From the NCBI RefSeq assembly GCF_024498135.1, contig NZ_JANHOH010000008.1, positions 1-64,000 of the forward strand: DNA of 64,000 nt. Direction: 5' to 3'. The DNA is from Mucilaginibacter aquariorum. GTDB taxonomy: Bacteria; Bacteroidota; Bacteroidia; Sphingobacteriales; Sphingobacteriaceae. This document shows positions 61,594-64,000 of this stretch, piece after piece (position 1 is the stretch's first letter; every line of letters starts with the position of its first letter). A program made the position numbers and the translations under genes. The notes beneath the pieces were generated by a model. It was not told the origin of the DNA. It worked only from the letters and a program-made list of their open reading frames with translations, and made no database searches.

Positions 61594-62765
61594 TCTGTTT
61601 CTTTTGGTTCGCGTTTGCTGCCTTCATACAGCTCGTATTCAAATAAGCGGCAATCTAATTTGCCATTATAAAATTCAACTTTGCGGGCCGCCCTTAAACC
61701 TATCTTTTTAGCCAGATCGGGGTTGCCGGTAAATACATAACCACGGTAGCCTAAACATTTCTTTTTCAGGAAATCGCCAACACGTTTGTAAGTTATCTCC
61801 AGTTTGGTGTGTACGCCTAAACGTTCGCCATATTCGGGGTTAAACATTACAATGCCTGGTTCGGCAGGTACTTCGGTATCTTCAAAGTCACAAACGTAAA
61901 ATTCTATTAAATGTTCTACACCGGCTGTATTTGCGTTCTTGCGGGCAATGTCTACAGCGTCTTCAGAAATATCTGTAGCGATGATTTTAAAGTCGACCGC
62001 TTTCTTGGCTTTATCCTTTAATTTACGGCGTTCAACAAAAAATTCCTGTTCGTCGTAACCCATAATATGCATAAAGCCATAGTTCATCCTAAACAAGCCG
62101 GGGTGTTTATCTGTAGCCATTAAAGCAGCCTCGATAGCCAGCGTGCCCGAACCACACATGGGGTTTATGAATGTGCTGTTCCTGTCCCAGTTGGTTGCCA
62201 TAATGGTTGATGTGGCCAAAGCTTCCAGCATGGGCGCCTTGCCAGGTATTTTACGATAGCTGTGTTTAGCTAAGGTTTCGCCTGATGTATCTATATAGAT
62301 ATCGGCTTTGTCATCCTGCCAGTAAAGGCTCACAACTGTTTTATTATTATCGGCGCCAGAGTTAGGGCGGATGCCTTTTTTCTCCTTTATCCGGTCAACA
62401 ATAGCATCTTTTACCTTAACGTTGGCAAACAGCGGCGTAAGTATATGCTCGTTATTTACGTTTGAGGTTACCGAAAAGTAGCCCGAAAAATCGATATACT
62501 CTTCCCATTCAATCTGTACCAGCTCGTCGTACAGTTGTTTTGGGTCGGCAGCTGTAAAGCTTTTTAACAAATAAAGTACCTGGCTTGCGCAGCGCAGGTT
62601 AAGGTTTAGCGCAATGGTATCGGTAACGGTACCCATTAGCTCAACGCCGGTTTGGAATACGCGTGTGGGTTTAAAGCCTAATGCTTCAACCTCTTGCTGC
62701 AAGTAAGGCGAAAGCCTTTTGTTGCAGGTGATAATGATCTTACTCTCAGTGTGGAAAACTTGCAT
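61590..62765 (-). CDS. THUMP domain class I SAM-dependent RNA methyltransferase
   Basis: This 391-aa protein has an N-terminal THUMP-containing region (about residues 1-160) and a class I methyltransferase domain with FINPMCGSGTLAIEAALMA as the SAM-binding motif I. It resembles the RlmL N-terminal type that methylates 23S rRNA guanine. The motif IV reads MFNPEYGERLG (E at 311), where the family usually has NPPYG. The target RNA is unknown. Confidence 0.9.
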   Translation of the reverse strand: MQVFHTESKIIITCNKRLSPYLQQEVEALGFKPTRVFQTGVELMGTVTDTIALNLNLRCASQVLYLLKSFTAADPKQLYDELVQIEWEEYIDFSGYFSVTSNVNNEHILTPLFANVKVKDAIVDRIKEKKGIRPNSGADNNKTVVSLYWQDDKADIYIDTSGETLAKHSYRKIPGKAPMLEALATSTIMATNWDRNSTFINPMCGSGTLAIEAALMATDKHPGLFRMNYGFMHIMGYDEQEFFVERRKLKDKAKKAVDFKIIATDISEDAVDIARKNANTAGVEHLIEFYVCDFEDTEVPAEPGIVMFNPEYGERLGVHTKLEITYKRVGDFLKKKCLGYRGYVFTGNPDLAKKIGLRAARKVEFYNGKLDCRLFEYELYEGSKREPKETE

Positions 62766-62849
62766 AATTATTTTGCGAATTTATGAATTAAATACGCCGC
62801 TATTTAATTTCATACTATTAACTTTACATTTTAAATATTTTCTGAAACT

Positions 62850-63212
62850 ATGGAAGTCAAAGGTAAGGTACATGAAGTGTCGGCAACCCAACAGGTTACC
62901 GAGTCACTAAAGAAGAGAGAATTAATACTTGAATACATCGAGAACCCACAATATCCCGAGTATTTAAAGTTCGAAGCTATACAGGATCGTTGCAATTTAT
63001 TGGACAATGTTAAGGTTGGCGATGATATTGAAGTGTTTTTTAACCTGAGAGGCCGTCCATGGACAGATAAGGCAGGTAAAAAAACTTATTTCAACTCTCT
63101 GCAATTATGGAAAGTTAATATGTTAGGCGCTGCAGGCAGCGGTTCTGCCCCAGAATATGCACCCCCTGCTGATATCAGTTCAGCGCCCGATGATGACGAT
63201 TTGCCGTTCTAA
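62850..63212 (+). CDS. DUF3127 protein with SSB-like acidic tip
   Basis: This 120-aa protein is a DUF3127 member, with KRELILEYIENPQYPEYLKF and DDIEVFFNLRGRPWTDKAGK, a likely OB-like fold. It ends in DDDDLPF (114-120), very like the C-terminal tip of single-stranded DNA-binding proteins that recruits repair enzymes. The middle is a flexible Gly/Ala/Pro-rich linker, also SSB-like. It could be a DNA-binding or SSB-interacting protein, which is inference. Confidence 0.9.
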   Translation: MEVKGKVHEVSATQQVTESLKKRELILEYIENPQYPEYLKFEAIQDRCNLLDNVKVGDDIEVFFNLRGRPWTDKAGKKTYFNSLQLWKVNMLGAAGSGSAPEYAPPADISSAPDDDDLPF

Positions 63213-63218
63213 TACAGT

Positions 63219-63322
63219 TGGCAGTTGCCGGTAGGCAGTTTGCACATGGTAAGAAATACAAAAGCCCTTCTAAATATTTAGAAGGGCTTTTTTTATGCAA
63301 ACTGCAAACTGTCTACCGCAAA
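63219..63322. repeat. Outer inverted repeat around the DUF3127 terminator
   Basis: GCAGTTGCCGGTAGGCAGTTTGCA (first part 63220-63243) is inversely repeated as TGCAAACTG...TGTCTACCGC (63296-63320) around the terminator at 63261-63290. The arms are imperfect. Confidence 0.5.
63261..63297. terminator. Bidirectional terminator after DUF3127
   Basis: A 30-nt perfect palindrome AAAGCCCTTCTAAAT plus its complement (63261-63290), followed by TTTT. It separates the converging DUF3127 and T9SS cargo genes. Confidence 0.9.
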
Positions 63323-63323
63323 C

Positions 63324-64000
63324 TTATTCCTTAATTATCTTTTTTACCGCTGTGTTTGCGCCTTGCTTTACTTGCAGGTAATAAACACCATTTACCGGTA
63401 AGCTAATTTTTTTGCTAAAAGTTCCGGCTGATGCTTTATCTGTCCATAAAACTTTGCCTTCGGTATCGGTAAATTTTACATCGGCAGTGGTTTTTGCAGG
63501 CAAATTAAACGATAACGTGGTTTTACCGGTAGAAAACTCCGGAACCAGGTTTAGGTCGTTCAATACCAGTTCGGCTTTTTCGGTACCGGCAATGCGTTTT
63601 AACTTTTCTTTTGATGGCTCAGAAACCCGGAAGCTGATATTGGTGCTGATGCCGTCGTTATCGGTATTGGAATAATTAAAGGTTTGGCTGTTGCGGCTGC
63701 TAAACTCAAAGCCTTGTTTATGGCGAGGCATGTTAAAACTAAACGTTTTCATACCCATCTCCGGTAAGTCGGTGTCAAAACGGTAGGTGAAGGCTTGTAC
63801 GCTATCGGCGCCTTTAAGTCTTTTTAAACGTACCCTAACATCTTTACGGGCGCTGTCTTTAGTATCAAATTCGGCAATTAATGGCTGGTCGTTGCCATCG
63901 GTCATACTTCTTTCAATAATGATGTTGTTTTTTTTGCCGTCGGTATTTACCCGCTTTTTAATAATTATCCTGTTGCTGGCTTTACCACCATCGTTTAACA
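63324..64000 (-). CDS. C-terminal part of a T9SS type A cargo protein (truncated by window)
   Basis: The reading frame is open past the right window edge, so the true start is not visible; the last ATG in frame is at 63905. The C-terminal about 75 residues form a type IX secretion sorting domain, with VKFTDTEGKVLW, a GVYYLQVKQG stretch and the final VKKIIKE. The upstream part is a beta-rich region with NDN-type acidic and Lys-rich residues and no recognised catalytic motif. It is probably a surface-secreted protein. Confidence 0.8.
   Translation of the reverse strand, partial: LNDGGKASNRIIIKKRVNTDGKKNNIIIERSMTDGNDQPLIAEFDTKDSARKDVRVRLKRLKGADSVQAFTYRFDTDLPEMGMKTFSFNMPRHKQGFEFSSRNSQTFNYSNTDNDGISTNISFRVSEPSKEKLKRIAGTEKAELVLNDLNLVPEFSTGKTTLSFNLPAKTTADVKFTDTEGKVLWTDKASAGTFSKKISLPVNGVYYLQVKQGANTAVKKIIKE

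Overview
The window looks like a chromosomal segment of a Sphingobacteriaceae-type Bacteroidota, probably Mucilaginibacter or a close relative. The evidence is a SusC/SusD pair, a GH92 mannosidase, a T9SS-type sorting domain, promoters of the TTTG-N17-23-TAnnTTTG type, generally weak Shine-Dalgarno sequences, and the DUF3127, DUF4197, DUF3667 and DUF4159 families. The genus is an inference; the phylum is well supported. No tRNA, rRNA, CRISPR array, insertion sequence, integrase or prophage gene was recognised.

Layout. (1) 0.2-13.6 kb: a complete 14-subunit NADH:quinone oxidoreductase (complex I) locus, nuoA to nuoN, all on the + strand. nuoA is set apart from nuoB by a spacer with its own promoter, a 60-aa membrane ORF sits between nuoE and nuoF, and NuoG is short (332 aa). 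(2) 13.6-18.1 kb: housekeeping genes (DedA, inorganic pyrophosphatase, CNNM/CorC-type protein, RsmE, DUF4159 protein, biotin carboxyl carrier-like protein). (3) 18.2-28.2 kb: a SusC/SusD pair; a minus-strand group with a NUDIX hydrolase and a LemA plus two TPM-domain protein cluster; and a GH92 alpha-mannosidase. (4) 28.4-41.7 kb: a sigma factor, a FAD oxidoreductase, the translation block rplM-rpsI-rpsB-tsf, nagA, pyrH, an ABC exporter, a MarR-GNAT fusion, frr, an RRM protein and a GreA-like protein. (5) 42-50 kb: CapA-like and NlpC/P60 envelope proteins, pyruvate dehydrogenase E1-alpha and E2, a DUF3667 protein, an MtfA-like peptidase and a SMUG2-like DNA glycosylase. (6) 50.2-54.2 kb: a divergent locus of a surface vWA protein, an ECF sigma factor and a one-polypeptide anti-sigma/TonB-like protein. 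(7) 54.3-64 kb: a DUF4197 lipoprotein, PiT phosphate transporter with its DUF47 partner and a histidine kinase, YceI, a carbohydrate porin, an HD hydrolase, a small XRE regulator, a TonB-C-like periplasmic protein, a THUMP methyltransferase, DUF3127 and a truncated T9SS cargo gene.

The most unusual items are: the vWA/ECF/TonB-like locus, in which two divergent genes carry the same CarboxypepD-like domain plus a TonB-box-like EVVVT motif joined to different C-termini; a set of intergenic palindromic repeats in at least three families that share GTCAT...ATGAC ends; the DUF3127 protein with an SSB-like acidic C-terminal tip; and terminators whose T-tracts run almost into the next gene's start codon. 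All domain calls are from reading the translated sequence, not from database searches.
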